Assembly: GCF_040105385.1 (NCBI RefSeq)
Contig: NZ_JBEDNQ010000008.1
Span: forward strand, 62,001-126,000
Source of the DNA: Pseudonocardia nematodicida
GTDB taxonomy: Bacteria > Actinomycetota > Actinomycetes > Mycobacteriales > Pseudonocardiaceae
Length of the DNA stretch: 64,000 nt
Reading direction: 5' to 3'
Every line of letters starts with the position of its first letter. Positions within the stretch are counted from its first letter, which is position 1. Below the pieces are notes generated by a model, which was not told where the DNA came from, did not search any database, and was given only the letters and a program-made list of their open reading frames with translations. This document shows, one piece after another, positions 8,977 to 17,942 of this stretch. Both the position numbers and the translations under genes were made by a program.

Positions 8977-10473
8977 TCAGACGGGCGGGACGAGCGCGCC
9001 GTCCACCCGGCGGGGAACGGGACCGGGACCGTCGCGCAGCTCCTCGGGGAGTAGGTGCTGCGGGGCGGACTGCCAGGCCACCGGGCGCAGGAAGCGGCGG
9101 ACGGCCGTGGCCCCGACGGAGGTGTGCAGGGTGTCGGTCGAGGGCCAAGGGCCCCCGTGGTGCTGCGCCCAGGACACGGCGACACCGGTGGGGTAGCCGT
9201 CGAACAGGACCCGACCGGTGCGACCACACAGGACCGCGGCCGCGGCGTCCCGCTCGGGATCGTCGGAGCTGCCGCCGTGCACCGTGGCCACCAGTGATCC
9301 CGGGAGGCGGTCGAGAAGGGCCGGCAGCTCGTCCGGCCGGTACCGCACTATCACGGCGAGCGGCCCAAAGACCTCCTCGAGCAGGGCGTCGTCCAGCCGG
9401 TCGGTGACCACCGCGGTGGGCCGCACGCCGAAGCCTCTACCGTCGGGCGCCGCGCCGTCGAGCAAGGTGTGGCCCCGCAGACCGGCGAGGCCCTTCGCGT
9501 AGGACTCGGCGATGCCCCGGTTCAGCAGCACCGGCGGGGAGACCCGGGCGAGCGCGTTGCGCACCGCCTCGATCAGGGCGTCGCCGTGTGGGTCGGCCGG
9601 GACCAGGACCAGACCGGGCTTCGTGCAGAACTGCCCACCGCCCAGGGTGAAGGAGCCGACGAGTCCGGTGGCGATCTCGGAGGCGCGCTCCGCCGCGGCG
9701 AGCGGGGTGACGAGCAGCGGGTTCACGCTGCCAAGCTCGCCGTAGAACGGGATCGGCGTGGGTCGCTGCGCGATGAGCCGCTTCAGCGCCGAGGCGCCGC
9801 CGTGTCCGCCGGTGAAGGACACCGCGGTGATGTGCGGATCGGCCACCAGAGTCTCACCGGCCTGGCGACCGAACACCACCGAGATCGTGCCCACCGGCGC
9901 CCCGGCCCCGGCTGCCGCTTCCGCCAGGATCTCGCCGCACAGCGCGGAGGTCAGCGGGTGGCTGCTGTGCGCCTTGACCACCACGGCGCACCCGGCGGCC
10001 AGCGCCGCCGCGGTGTCACCGCCTGGAACGGAGAACGCCAGCGGGAAGTTGCTCGCGCCGAAGACCGCCACCGGGCCGGTGGGCACCAGCATCCGGCGCA
10101 GGTCGGGCCGTGGCCCCATCGGCGTGTCCGCGGCGTGGTCGACGGTGGCCTCGAGGTAGGAACCCTCGGTGATCACGTCGGCGAACTGGCGCAGCTGGTA
10201 CGCGGTGCGGGTCAACTCGCCGTTCAGCCGCGCCGTGCCCAGGGCGGTCTCCCGGTCTGCGGTCGCGACCACGTCCTCGCGCCGGTTCTCCAGCCCGTCC
10301 GCCATCGCGGTGAGCAGCGCGGTGCGGAAGGGACGTCCGGCAGCAGCCAGCCCGGCACCGGCCTCCGCCGCCGCGGCACAGAAGGCGGCCACGTCGGCCG
10401 GGTCGGTCTCCCGCAGGTCGGTGTCGGCCGGAACGCCGCTGCGCGGGTCGACGGTGCGAACAGGGGCGCTCAC
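8977..10473 (-). CDS. NADP-type aldehyde dehydrogenase, probable 2-oxoglutarate semialdehyde dehydrogenase
   Basis: A 498-residue aldehyde dehydrogenase. The catalytic cysteine is C283 in GGGQFCTKPG, the general base E246 in YGELGSVNP, and the oxyanion asparagine N142 in FGASNFPLAFSV. These variants are those of alpha-ketoglutaric semialdehyde dehydrogenases (KGSADH), which make 2-oxoglutarate as the last step of non-phosphorylated sugar-acid pathways. Its GTG start overlaps the stop of the KDG-dehydratase-like gene by four bases (GTGA), consistent with the two enzymes acting in sequence. Cytoplasmic. Confidence 0.9.
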   Translation of the reverse strand: MSAPVRTVDPRSGVPADTDLRETDPADVAAFCAAAAEAGAGLAAAGRPFRTALLTAMADGLENRREDVVATADRETALGTARLNGELTRTAYQLRQFADVITEGSYLEATVDHAADTPMGPRPDLRRMLVPTGPVAVFGASNFPLAFSVPGGDTAAALAAGCAVVVKAHSSHPLTSALCGEILAEAAAGAGAPVGTISVVFGRQAGETLVADPHITAVSFTGGHGGASALKRLIAQRPTPIPFYGELGSVNPLLVTPLAAAERASEIATGLVGSFTLGGGQFCTKPGLVLVPADPHGDALIEAVRNALARVSPPVLLNRGIAESYAKGLAGLRGHTLLDGAAPDGRGFGVRPTAVVTDRLDDALLEEVFGPLAVIVRYRPDELPALLDRLPGSLVATVHGGSSDDPERDAAAAVLCGRTGRVLFDGYPTGVAVSWAQHHGGPWPSTDTLHTSVGATAVRRFLRPVAWQSAPQHLLPEELRDGPGPVPRRVDGALVPPV

Positions 10474-11375
10474 CGCACGCCCCAGGCGGCGAGGATCTTC
10501 TCGACGGCGCCGCGCGCATCGGCGTCGAGCCGCGATGCCGGTGGTCTGACGTCGGCGCGGCCGTAGCCGAGCTGGTGCAGGGCCTCCTTAACGACGCTGA
10601 CGTTGTCCGCGTTGTCCCGTGCCGCGCGCAGGTGCTCGAAGTCGCGGATCGCGTCCCAGACCTCCATGGCCGCCGGGAAGTCCGCCGCGGCGAGAGCCCG
10701 GTGCATGCGCAGCGACAGCTCGGGCGCCACCGCGACCAGGCCAGACGTGAAGCCGGTGGCCCCGGCCGAGGCGTAGGACGGCGCCGACAGCTCGGCCAGC
10801 CCGGCGATCCAGGTGAAGCGGTCCAGACCCGCGCCACGGGCGACCGCGGCGAACTTCGCCGGGTCGGGAAGCGCGTACTTGACACCCACCACGTTGGGCG
10901 CCGCGTCGGCCAGCTCGCTGAAGTCGTCGGCGGTGATTCGGGAGTTACGCACGTACGGGATCACCGCGGTCTCGGGTACCGCGGTGGCGATGGCGCGGTG
11001 GTATTCGACCCAGCCACGACGCGAGACGTAGGGGTGCACCGGCTGGTGCACCATGACGGCCGCCGCGCCACGCGCCGTGGCGTAGCGGGCCGAGTCGACG
11101 GCCGTGGCGACGTCGAATCCGACCCCCGCCACGAGCAGCGACCGTTCAGGCACGGCCGCGGCGGTCAGGTCGACCAGGGTATGGATCTCCGTGGGGGTCA
11201 GGGTGTAGAACTCGCCGGTGTTGCCGTTGACGGTCAGCACGCGCACGCCGCCGTCGACCATCCGGCCGACGATCCGCTCGAAGACCGGTTCATCGATCGT
11301 ATTCTCGGCGGTGAAGGGCGTCGGCGTGATCGCGACGACATCAGCCAACCCGGCCCGGATCTCGTCGAAGTTCAT
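10470..11375 (-). CDS. DHDPS/NAL-superfamily 5-dehydro-4-deoxyglucarate dehydratase-like enzyme
   Basis: A 301-residue TIM-barrel class I lyase. The Schiff-base lysine is K166 (NVVGVKYALPD) and the paired tyrosine is Y141 (VIPYVRNS). The substrate loop NGNTGEFYTLT (residues 50-60) matches 5-dehydro-4-deoxyglucarate dehydratases, which convert the C6 keto acid to 2-oxoglutarate semialdehyde and CO2. The next gene encodes the semialdehyde dehydrogenase, so the pair would feed the TCA cycle. Start ATG 11375 has GAGGAG upstream; the longer frame upstream is not protein-like. An aldolase activity on a related keto acid remains possible. Confidence 0.88.
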   Translation of the reverse strand: MNFDEIRAGLADVVAITPTPFTAENTIDEPVFERIVGRMVDGGVRVLTVNGNTGEFYTLTPTEIHTLVDLTAAAVPERSLLVAGVGFDVATAVDSARYATARGAAAVMVHQPVHPYVSRRGWVEYHRAIATAVPETAVIPYVRNSRITADDFSELADAAPNVVGVKYALPDPAKFAAVARGAGLDRFTWIAGLAELSAPSYASAGATGFTSGLVAVAPELSLRMHRALAAADFPAAMEVWDAIRDFEHLRAARDNADNVSVVKEALHQLGYGRADVRPPASRLDADARGAVEKILAAWGVR

Positions 11376-11484
11376 CTCGCTCCTCGGTTGTAGGGCAGGA
11401 GGTATCGCCTCCGGAGCCGGACGGCGCCGGAGCACACGTGTGCTCGGAGGATGTGTCGGGTGCGGGAGAGCGGAACGAGCCGGC

Positions 11485-12231
11485 TCAGCCGGCCGCGGGC
11501 TCCACGGCCTCGTTCGGGTCGGCGGGATCGACGGTGCGTCCGAGCCGGGGCAGGACCCGTTCGACGAAGCCGGTGATGTGGTCGCGGAGCGCATCGGCGG
11601 CACGGGCCGCGTCACCTGCACGGGCGGCCTCGAGGATCGCGCGGTGCTCGTCGGCCTCGGTGCGCCAGCCACCGGCGGCCAGCCATCCGGACACGCTCAC
11701 CAGCGCGGCCTGGTCCTTCAGCCCGTCGAGGGTGGTGACCAGCAGCGGGTTGCCGCAGCCGAGATAGAGCGACCGGTGGAACTCGCGGTTGGCCAGGCTC
11801 ATCCCCACGGTGTCGCCGGCCTCGCCCGCCTCACCGGCGCGATCCAGCGCGTGCGACGCGCCTACGAGGTCGCCGCCCGCGATCACCGTCCGCCGGACCG
11901 CCTCGGGTTCGAGCAAGACGCGGAGGTCGTAGATGGCGGCGGCCGCGTCGGTGTCCAACTCTCGGACGACCGCGCCTTTGTAACGGCTCAGGCTGACCAG
12001 GCCGCTCCCGACGAGGGTCTTGAGCGCCTCGCGCACCGGTGTCTTCGACATCCCCAGCATCTCTGCGATCTCGGACTCGACGAGCTGCTGCCCCGGGCGC
12101 AGCCGACCGGTGAGGATGCCTCGCTTGACCACCGAAAGTGCGCGGTCGGTGCGGTTGGCCAAAGGATCGTGGTCCGCGTCGGCCAACGACAGCCGCACGG
12201 CGGTCTCGGCATTCATGGGGTTGCTCGTCAT
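11485..12231 (-). CDS. GntR-family (FCD) transcriptional regulator
   Basis: A 248-residue regulator with an N-terminal winged helix (about residues 30-95, including LVESEIAEMLGMSKTPVREALKTL, the GntR recognition segment) and an all-helical FCD domain that binds a carboxylate effector through a metal. FCD signs are the LRVLLEPEAVRR helix and NREFHRSLY. It is the first gene of the leftward sugar-acid operon, 109 bases before the dehydratase gene, and an imperfect palindrome lies just upstream, suggesting autoregulation and control of the operon by a sugar acid. A second in-frame ATG at 12216 is an alternative start. Confidence 0.9.
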   Translation of the reverse strand: MTSNPMNAETAVRLSLADADHDPLANRTDRALSVVKRGILTGRLRPGQQLVESEIAEMLGMSKTPVREALKTLVGSGLVSLSRYKGAVVRELDTDAAAAIYDLRVLLEPEAVRRTVIAGGDLVGASHALDRAGEAGEAGDTVGMSLANREFHRSLYLGCGNPLLVTTLDGLKDQAALVSVSGWLAAGGWRTEADEHRAILEAARAGDAARAADALRDHITGFVERVLPRLGRTVDPADPNEAVEPAAG

Positions 12232-12252
12232 CGGGCTCCCGTCGCTACTCTC

Positions 12253-12269
12253 TCATATACGATACATGA
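12253..12269. promoter_or_regulatory. Candidate GntR/FCD operator
   Basis: TCATATACGATACATGA is an imperfect 17-base palindrome (12 of 17 positions symmetric). It is AT-rich against a 70% GC background and lies 22 bases upstream of the GntR gene start. Size and position suit an FCD-type operator with autoregulation. Confidence 0.5.
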
Positions 12270-13080
12270 GGACTGTAGGTGTCGATCTCGATGTGGTCAA
12301 CCGTCGTAACGTGACGAGGGCGCTGTTGGGCACTGCCTGTCCGGACTGCTGTCCGCGCGAGCCGAGTGAGCTCACGGCGGGGACCCGCCTCGGTCACCGT
12401 CGCGACTCGATGTCACGGTCCGTGAACGGGAGGAGGCGCCGGAACTGGGCGACCTCGACGTCCACGGCGACCATCGTGAAGTACCAGCTATTGGTGTATC
12501 TGGTTGTCTGTGCGGTCAGGTTCTCGGCCTTCGGCCTCTCGCCGACCCGACGACATTGCCCTGTTATCGAGTTGTTGACGGACGACGACCTCCGAGCAGG
12601 CAGGTGGCACCGGCACCTCTCGCGAACCGGTGCGCCCATCAGATGTCGGACGCGACGTCGGCAATCGCGATGACGGTGTGGAGCGCCGGGTCGCCACTCA
12701 CGAGCGAGCACCGACCTCATTTTCGCGCGACTTCCCAGGTCGATCGGGCGATACCCCGGACCGGGCACCGAGATGAACCGCACCTGCACGAGACCTCGCC
12801 GCTACCGGAACGCCTTCCCCATCACGTCCATCTGGCTCGTCGCGGGTACATGGCAGGATCCCGCATATGGCGGTGTCCGTGAGGGCCGCCGGAGCCAAGA
12901 CGGTCCGCTTGCGCACGAAGCTCGCTGTCAACGTGCGCGATCAGGCGCGGTGACATCGTTGTTGAAGGGAAGTCGAAGCCCACAACGTCTTTGGTGCCAC
13001 CGTAAATGGGGCTTGTCTGATTGCGATCCTGGCAATGAGGTACTCGTGGCCGCATAAGCACGGGGCACCGCAGTCGTGAA

Positions 13081-13114
13081 CCGACAAGGCACGCGACGTG
13101 CCCGACCTTGTCGG
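13081..13114. terminator. Strong stem-loop, possible terminator
   Basis: CCGACAAGG and CCTTGTCGG form a perfect nine-base-pair outer stem; inside, GGCACG and CGTGCC can extend the pairing with a small bulge and a CGA loop. CATCATTTG follows on the plus strand. No intact gene abuts it, so it may be the terminator of a lost gene or an element end. Confidence 0.45.
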
Positions 13115-13345
13115 CATCATTTGTGACCTACGAAGGAGACCCGGGCCGAGGTTCGGTACTTGATTCGGTCTCGATGCAGGTTGTCGGGTGACCCCGGCTG
13201 TGATCGCTCGCATGCCGAAGAACGAACGATCGTCACAGCAGCTGAAAAGAGGCGACTTTGCCACCTTTGACATTGGGTCGGCCGATATCTCCGATACCAT
13301 TGCTTCAGTTAAACCGACTGCCCCGGGCGGATCTCGAACCGTTTC

Positions 13346-13480
13346 TCTAGGCCGCGTGGGAATGGCGCCGTCGAGACGGATGTTTTTACCGTTTATAATT
13401 GAGTTGGTAACGATGTAAGGGACCAGAGCGGCGAACTCCACAGGATGACTGCGGCGTAGCCCCCTGGCGTACGGAGCTGC
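13346..13480 (-). pseudogene. 3' remnant of an SDR (3-hydroxyacyl-CoA dehydrogenase type) gene
   Basis: On the minus strand this segment reads AAPYARGLRR, then HPVEFAALVPYIVTN, then INGKNIRLDGAI. That is the C-terminal end of HSD17B10-like type II 3-hydroxyacyl-CoA dehydrogenases. The intact SDR at 33379-34140 ends PARLGRPAEYGSLAAHIVAN, then NGEVIRLDGAI, with the same spacing. The normal stop is lost and the frame runs on into unrelated residues. No nucleotide-binding half is found upstream. The DNA is much poorer in GC than its neighbours, so it probably came from elsewhere and decayed. Confidence 0.7.
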
Positions 13481-13556
13481 GGTTTCGGTGACGAGACTCT
13501 TCTCATCCCGGTTGAACTGTATCGAATCTGCCGACCAACCCTCTGTGGATCGGGGT

Positions 13557-15266
13557 CTAATGTGACTCTCGACCGATCCCTGATCCACTTGAGCCGACGA
13601 GGAAGTCCAGGTCGGCGCCGGTGTCGGCCTGTTGGACATGGTCGACGTAGAGACGCGTCCAGCCACGTCGAGGTGCCGCAAATCCTGCAACGCAGATGTC
13701 GTCGGGATGGCGGGAGGCGAGTTCGCCGTCGGGAACCTCGACGTCGATGCGGCGTGCGGCGACGTCGAGACTGATCACATCGCCTGTACGCACCCGCGCG
13801 AGCGGGCCATCTGCGGCAGCCTCCGGAGTGACGTGCAGGACGACGGTGCCGTAGGCGGTGCCGGACATGCGCCCGTCGCAGACCCGGACCATGTCCCGGA
13901 CTCCCTGCTGCAGCAACTTTTTCGGTATCGGCATGTTCGCGACCTCAGGCATCCCCGGATAGCCCTTGGGACCGCACCCGCGCAGCACGAGCACCGAGCC
14001 GGCATCGATTTCGAGGTCCGGGTCGTCGATGCGGGCGTGGAAGTCCTCGACCGAGTCGAAGACCACGGCTCGCCCACGGTGCTGTAGCAGATGCGGGGAG
14101 GCCGCGGCTGGCTTGATCACCGCGCCGGACGGCGCAAGATTGCCCCGCAGTACGGCGATGCCGCCGTGCGTGACCAGCGGCTCACGCCGTATCCGGATAA
14201 CTTCGGGATCCCATATCGGTGCGTCATCCAGGTACCCGACGAGGGGCTCGCCGGTCACCGTGAGTGCCGTGGGATCGAGCAGGTCCCGTACCTCGGCGAG
14301 CACGGCGCGTAGCCCGCCTGCGCGGTGGAAGTCCTCCATCAAGAAGCGGCCGGCAGGAAGCAGATCGACCAGCACCGGGACCTCGGAGCCGATCTGGTCG
14401 AAGTCGTCGAGTGTCAGCTCGACACCCAACCGACCGGCGATCGCCAACAGGTGCACGACGGCGTTGGTGGATCCGCCGACCGCGGCGAGGCACACGATCG
14501 CGTTTGCGAACGACGCCCTCGTCAGCAGTGTGGACGGTCGACGGTCGGCCGCGACCATCTCGACGGCGAGCCGACCGGTGCTGTGCGCCGACTCCAGGAG
14601 GCGACTGTCGGGAGCCGGGGTGCCGGCGAGGCCAGGGAGAACCATACCCAGGGCCTCGGCGACCAAGGCCATCGTCGAGGCAGTCCCCATGGTGTTGCAA
14701 TGGCCACGGGAGCGGATCATCGCCGATTCGGACTGGGTGAAGTCTTCCTGGGACAGGCTGCCGGCGCGGACCTCCTCCGAGAGTCGCCACACGTCGGTCC
14801 CGCAGCCCAGCGGGGTTCCACGGAACGTGCCGGTGAGCATGGGCCCGCCAGGGACCACCGTGGCCGGCAGGTCGACCGAGGCCGCCGCCATGAGCAGGGC
14901 CGGGATCGTCTTGTCACAACCTCCGAGGAGAACGACCCCATCGACCGGGTTGGCGCGCAGCATCTCCTCGGTCGCCATAGCGGCCATGTTGCGCCACAGC
15001 ATCGCGGTCGGCCGGACCTGCGTCTCGCCCAGGGAGACGACCGGCAGCTCGAGGGGGGTACCGCCGGCCTCGTAGATCCCGTTGCGGACGGACTCCGCCA
15101 CCTCGTCCAGATGGCTGTTGCAGGGGGTCAAGTCGGATGCCGTGTTGGCGATCGCGATCTGTGGGCGTTCGAAGGCGTCCCGCGGCGCACCCCGGCGCAT
15201 CCAGGCCCGGTGTATGTACGCGTTGCGATCAGTACCCGAGTACCACTGTGCGCTACGGAGGTTCAT
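13557..15266 (-). CDS. IlvD/Edd-family sugar-acid dehydratase ([2Fe-2S] arabinonate dehydratase type)
   Basis: A 569-residue IlvD/Edd-family dehydratase, which removes water from an aldonic acid to give a 2-keto-3-deoxy acid using an iron-sulphur cluster and magnesium. Three cysteines stand at C49 (LTPCNSH), C117 (GGCDKT) and C190 (RGHCNT). Spacings of 68 and 73 are those I recall for pentonate dehydratases such as L-arabinonate dehydratase with a [2Fe-2S] cluster. The catalytic-serine segment GRMSGTAYG is present. Start ATG 15266 has GGAAGG upstream; an upstream ATG (15296) would add ten non-family residues. It diverges from the IclR gene and probably shares its control. The sugar is not fixed by sequence. 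Confidence 0.9.
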   Translation of the reverse strand: MNLRSAQWYSGTDRNAYIHRAWMRRGAPRDAFERPQIAIANTASDLTPCNSHLDEVAESVRNGIYEAGGTPLELPVVSLGETQVRPTAMLWRNMAAMATEEMLRANPVDGVVLLGGCDKTIPALLMAAASVDLPATVVPGGPMLTGTFRGTPLGCGTDVWRLSEEVRAGSLSQEDFTQSESAMIRSRGHCNTMGTASTMALVAEALGMVLPGLAGTPAPDSRLLESAHSTGRLAVEMVAADRRPSTLLTRASFANAIVCLAAVGGSTNAVVHLLAIAGRLGVELTLDDFDQIGSEVPVLVDLLPAGRFLMEDFHRAGGLRAVLAEVRDLLDPTALTVTGEPLVGYLDDAPIWDPEVIRIRREPLVTHGGIAVLRGNLAPSGAVIKPAAASPHLLQHRGRAVVFDSVEDFHARIDDPDLEIDAGSVLVLRGCGPKGYPGMPEVANMPIPKKLLQQGVRDMVRVCDGRMSGTAYGTVVLHVTPEAAADGPLARVRTGDVISLDVAARRIDVEVPDGELASRHPDDICVAGFAAPRRGWTRLYVDHVQQADTGADLDFLVGSSGSGIGRESH

Positions 15267-15316
15267 CGGGGACAGCCTTCCAAATGACGACAACATAGTC
15301 TAGCTTTCGGAACGCG
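15267..15316. promoter_or_regulatory. Divergent promoter/operator between dehydratase and IclR genes
   Basis: Only 50 bases separate the two start codons. Within them TTCCAAA and TTTCGGAA form an interrupted inverted repeat, and CATAGTCTAG is AT-rich enough to hold -10 elements in both directions. IclR proteins usually bind such intergenic palindromes, so coordinated repression of both directions is likely. Confidence 0.4.
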
Positions 15317-16153
15317 ATGAAGACTACAGACCCGGAGCCGAACACGGGGAGGCCGGGGACGGTCACACCCGGCGGCCCCGCCGCCGCTACCGACGAGACC
15401 CGCCTGGTGGGCGCCGATCGGGTCCTCGCCGTGCTCAAGGAACTCGCGTCCCATCCCGACGGTGCGGGGCTGGACCAGCTCACCCGGGCCATCGGCAGCC
15501 CCAAGCCCACCGTGCATCGAGCGCTGAGGTCCCTGCGCCGGGCCGGTCTCGCCGACCAGGACGACACCGGGCGTTACGTGCTGGGCGACGAGTTCCTGCG
15601 TCTGGCTTTCGCCCATCACGAGGTGCGTCCCGAACACGTCCGCATCAGGCCGGCCCTGGAAGCGCTGGCCGTGGAGTTCGGGGAGACCACGCACTACGCG
15701 GTTCTCGACGGCCGCGACGTCGTGTACCGGGCCAAAGTCGATCCGCCGGTCGGGGCGGTCCGGCTGACGTCGACGATCGGCGGCCGCAACCCGGCTCACA
15801 GCACCGCGGTAGGAAAGCTGTTGCTTGCGCACCGTCTTCGCACGCGGGCCGACGTGGCCGGGTGGTCGCGAGGACACGAACTGGTGGAGCGGACCTCGCG
15901 AACCCGTTGCACAGTCGATGCGATCCATGCCGAGTTGCAGCTGGCGCGCTCGCGTTGCTTCGCCACCGACGATCAGGAGAACGAGGTCGGCGTGAACTGC
16001 CTGGCCGTTCCCGTGTTCAGCACCTCCTCCGAGGTGCCCTCGGGCGCGGTAAGCGTGAGCGCGCTGGCCTACCGGACACCGCTGAGGAACCTCGTCGATG
16101 CGGTAGGCGAGATACGCGCGATGTTGGGACCTGTCGCGGATACTCCCCGATGA
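15317..16153 (+). CDS. IclR-family transcriptional regulator
   Basis: A 278-residue regulator with an N-terminal winged helix (about residues 30-95: ADRVLAVLKELASH, then LTRAIGSPKPTVHRALRSL) and a C-terminal GAF-like effector domain with PVGAVRLTSTIGGRNPAHSTAVGKLLLA, the IclR signature area. It begins the rightward sugar-oxidation operon and overlaps the lactonase gene by ATGA, so regulator and enzymes are made together. A pathway sugar acid or keto acid is the probable effector. Confidence 0.93.
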   Translation: MKTTDPEPNTGRPGTVTPGGPAAATDETRLVGADRVLAVLKELASHPDGAGLDQLTRAIGSPKPTVHRALRSLRRAGLADQDDTGRYVLGDEFLRLAFAHHEVRPEHVRIRPALEALAVEFGETTHYAVLDGRDVVYRAKVDPPVGAVRLTSTIGGRNPAHSTAVGKLLLAHRLRTRADVAGWSRGHELVERTSRTRCTVDAIHAELQLARSRCFATDDQENEVGVNCLAVPVFSTSSEVPSGAVSVSALAYRTPLRNLVDAVGEIRAMLGPVADTPR

Positions 16154-17037
16154 GCAACTTGAAGCCCGCGACCGATCAGGCGTTCCGGCTTGCTGAGGGG
16201 CCCGTCTGGGACGCCGTCCGGAATCGGCTGCTGTGGGTGGACATCCTCGACGGCGTGGTCATGCAAGGAGTTCTCGACGCCGACGGCCGCATCCAGGCCG
16301 GTCCGATGTGGCGGTCCCGAGACATGATCGGCGCAGTCGCGGTCGCCGACGACGGGCGGATCGTGGTCGCCGCGCGCGAAACCATCGCCGTCCTGCGGCC
16401 GGACGGGTCGATGATGGATGGACCTCGAGTCATACCCGCCGGAGCCCGACGGCGGCTGAACGACGGCGCGATCGATCCCGGCGGGCGCTTCGTCGTCGGA
16501 ACGCTGTCGCTCGACAAGCCTTCCATGGGTGAGACTCTGGTGCGCTGGGAGGACGACGGCAGCCTCACCGTGATCGATGGCGACCTGACACTCTCGAACG
16601 GAGTGGCGTGGTCGGCAGACGGACGCGTCATGTACAACGTCGACACGATGCGCGGTGTGGTCTTCACCCGCGAGTACGACCCGGTCTCCGGTGCCGCGGG
16701 GCAGCGGCACGTTCACTTGCGGCTCGACGGCGGTCACCCGGACGGGATCGCTGTCGACGCCGAGGATCACCTCTGGATCGCGATGTGGGGAGCGGGCGAG
16801 GTCCGACGCTTCTCGCCGCATGGTTCACCGATCGGACGGCTTCGACTCCCGGCGCCGCACTCCTCGAGTGTCGCCTTCGCCGGGCCGGACCTGCGAACCC
16901 TCATCGTAACGACCGCCCGTGCCGAGCTCACCGCCGAGCAGCTCCGCGCAGCCCCCGACTCCGGGCGCCTCTTCTCCGCCCGAGTCGACGTCCCCGGGTT
17001 ACCGGTGCCGGCCTGGTCAAGGCCCTCCACCCTCTGA
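16150..17037 (+). CDS. SMP-30/gluconolactonase-family lactonase
   Basis: A 295-residue six-bladed beta-propeller lactonase that opens sugar lactones to aldonic acids with one bound divalent metal. Metal-site motifs are present: the N-terminal glutamate in RLAEGPVWD (E16), LNDGAIDPGGRFVVGTL, LSNGVAWSADG, and the aspartate in GGHPDGIAVD. It starts at ATG 16150 with a four-base overlap with the IclR stop. In the operon it would follow sugar oxidation and precede the IlvD/Edd dehydratase. Confidence 0.92.
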   Translation: MSNLKPATDQAFRLAEGPVWDAVRNRLLWVDILDGVVMQGVLDADGRIQAGPMWRSRDMIGAVAVADDGRIVVAARETIAVLRPDGSMMDGPRVIPAGARRRLNDGAIDPGGRFVVGTLSLDKPSMGETLVRWEDDGSLTVIDGDLTLSNGVAWSADGRVMYNVDTMRGVVFTREYDPVSGAAGQRHVHLRLDGGHPDGIAVDAEDHLWIAMWGAGEVRRFSPHGSPIGRLRLPAPHSSSVAFAGPDLRTLIVTTARAELTAEQLRAAPDSGRLFSARVDVPGLPVPAWSRPSTL

Positions 17038-17070
17038 ACGCTGCCCTGCCCCCGATCTCGTGGAGCCCCC

Positions 17071-17931
17071 GTGTACCTCATGCGCATCGGTGCCTTCGGC
17101 GCCGAGAAGCCCGCCGCCCGCCTCGACGACGAGACCTATGTCGACCTCTCCGACGTGGTTCACGACTTCGACGAGGCGTTTTTCGGTTCGGACGGTGTCG
17201 CCCGCATCCGCCCGCTGGTCGCTGAGCGCGCCGCGGCCGGCCAGGTGGCGTCGGTCGGCCGCCAGCGCATCGGGGCACCGATCGCCCGTCCACACCAGAT
17301 CCTGTGCATCGGCCTGAACTATCGAGACCACGCCGCAGAGACCGGGCAGCCGGTTCCGGCGGAGCCGATCCTGTTCACGAAGTCGCCGAACACGCTCATC
17401 GGGCCGGACGACGACGTCCGCATCCCACGCGGATCGACCAAGCCGGACTGGGAGGTCGAGCTGGGCATCGTCATCGGCCGTCGAACCTCCTACCTCGACT
17501 CGCCCGAAGACGCTCGTGCCGTCATTGCGGGATATCTGGTGGTGAACGACGTCAGCGAGCGAGCGTTTCAGCTGGAACGCGGAGGCCAGTGGACCAAGGG
17601 CAAGTCGGCGGAGACGTTCAATCCCGCCGGTCCATGGCTGGTGACTCCGGATGAGATCGCGGATGTTCTGGCACTCGACATGTGGCTGGACGTCAACGGG
17701 GTGCGCCAGCAGACCGGGAGCACGAAGACAATGATCTTCAATCCCTATGTCATCGTTCATCACCTGAGCCAGTTCATGGTTCTCGAGCCGGGAGATCTGA
17801 TCAACACCGGTACGCCGCCGGGAGTGGGCATGGGACTGCAACCGCCGGTCTGGCTGCAACCCGGCGATGTGATGCGACTCGGCATCGAGGGACTGGGAAG
17901 CCAGTGCCAGAACGTGCTGGCTTCCCGATGA
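17071..17931 (+). CDS. Fumarylacetoacetate hydrolase-family C-C hydrolase
   Basis: A 286-residue FAH-superfamily enzyme. Metal ligands are seen in DWEVELGIVIG (two glutamates) and VVNDVSERAFQ (aspartate), with KGKSAETFNPAGPWLV following, as in bacterial 2-keto-3-deoxy-fuconate/rhamnonate-type hydrolases and ureidoglycolate-lyase-like proteins. It would cleave a 2,4-diketo acid to pyruvate and a small hydroxy acid. GTG 17071 has GGAG six bases upstream; ATG 17080 is an alternative. It lies 33 bases after the lactonase gene and just before two dehydrogenases, which matches a route that oxidises the keto-deoxy acid before hydrolysis. Confidence 0.9.
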   Translation: MYLMRIGAFGAEKPAARLDDETYVDLSDVVHDFDEAFFGSDGVARIRPLVAERAAAGQVASVGRQRIGAPIARPHQILCIGLNYRDHAAETGQPVPAEPILFTKSPNTLIGPDDDVRIPRGSTKPDWEVELGIVIGRRTSYLDSPEDARAVIAGYLVVNDVSERAFQLERGGQWTKGKSAETFNPAGPWLVTPDEIADVLALDMWLDVNGVRQQTGSTKTMIFNPYVIVHHLSQFMVLEPGDLINTGTPPGVGMGLQPPVWLQPGDVMRLGIEGLGSQCQNVLASR

Positions 17932-17942
17932 AGGGGGCCACT

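Larger units (their letters stand above)
12270..13556. other. Gene-poor region with degraded sequence
   Basis: Nearly 1.3 kb without a convincing gene, between the GntR gene and the IlvD/Edd dehydratase. GC drops clearly, most in 13200-13440. It holds an SDR-gene remnant and a strong hairpin, listed separately. The frames in 12300-13080 are not protein-like by composition. A tiny 28-codon frame starting ATGGCGGTGTCC near 12868 has no ribosome site and is not called. The region looks like decayed, formerly coding or transferred DNA. Confidence 0.55.

Noticed and set aside
7602..9407. 601-codon plus-strand frame opposite the enolase-type and aldehyde dehydrogenase genes
   Set aside because: Lacks protein character and lies antisense to two clear enzymes; long antisense frames are expected at 70% GC.
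12868..12954. 28-codon frame beginning MAVSVRAAG with a faint TetR-like N-terminus look
   Set aside because: No ribosome site, no promoter, and too short to support a family claim.
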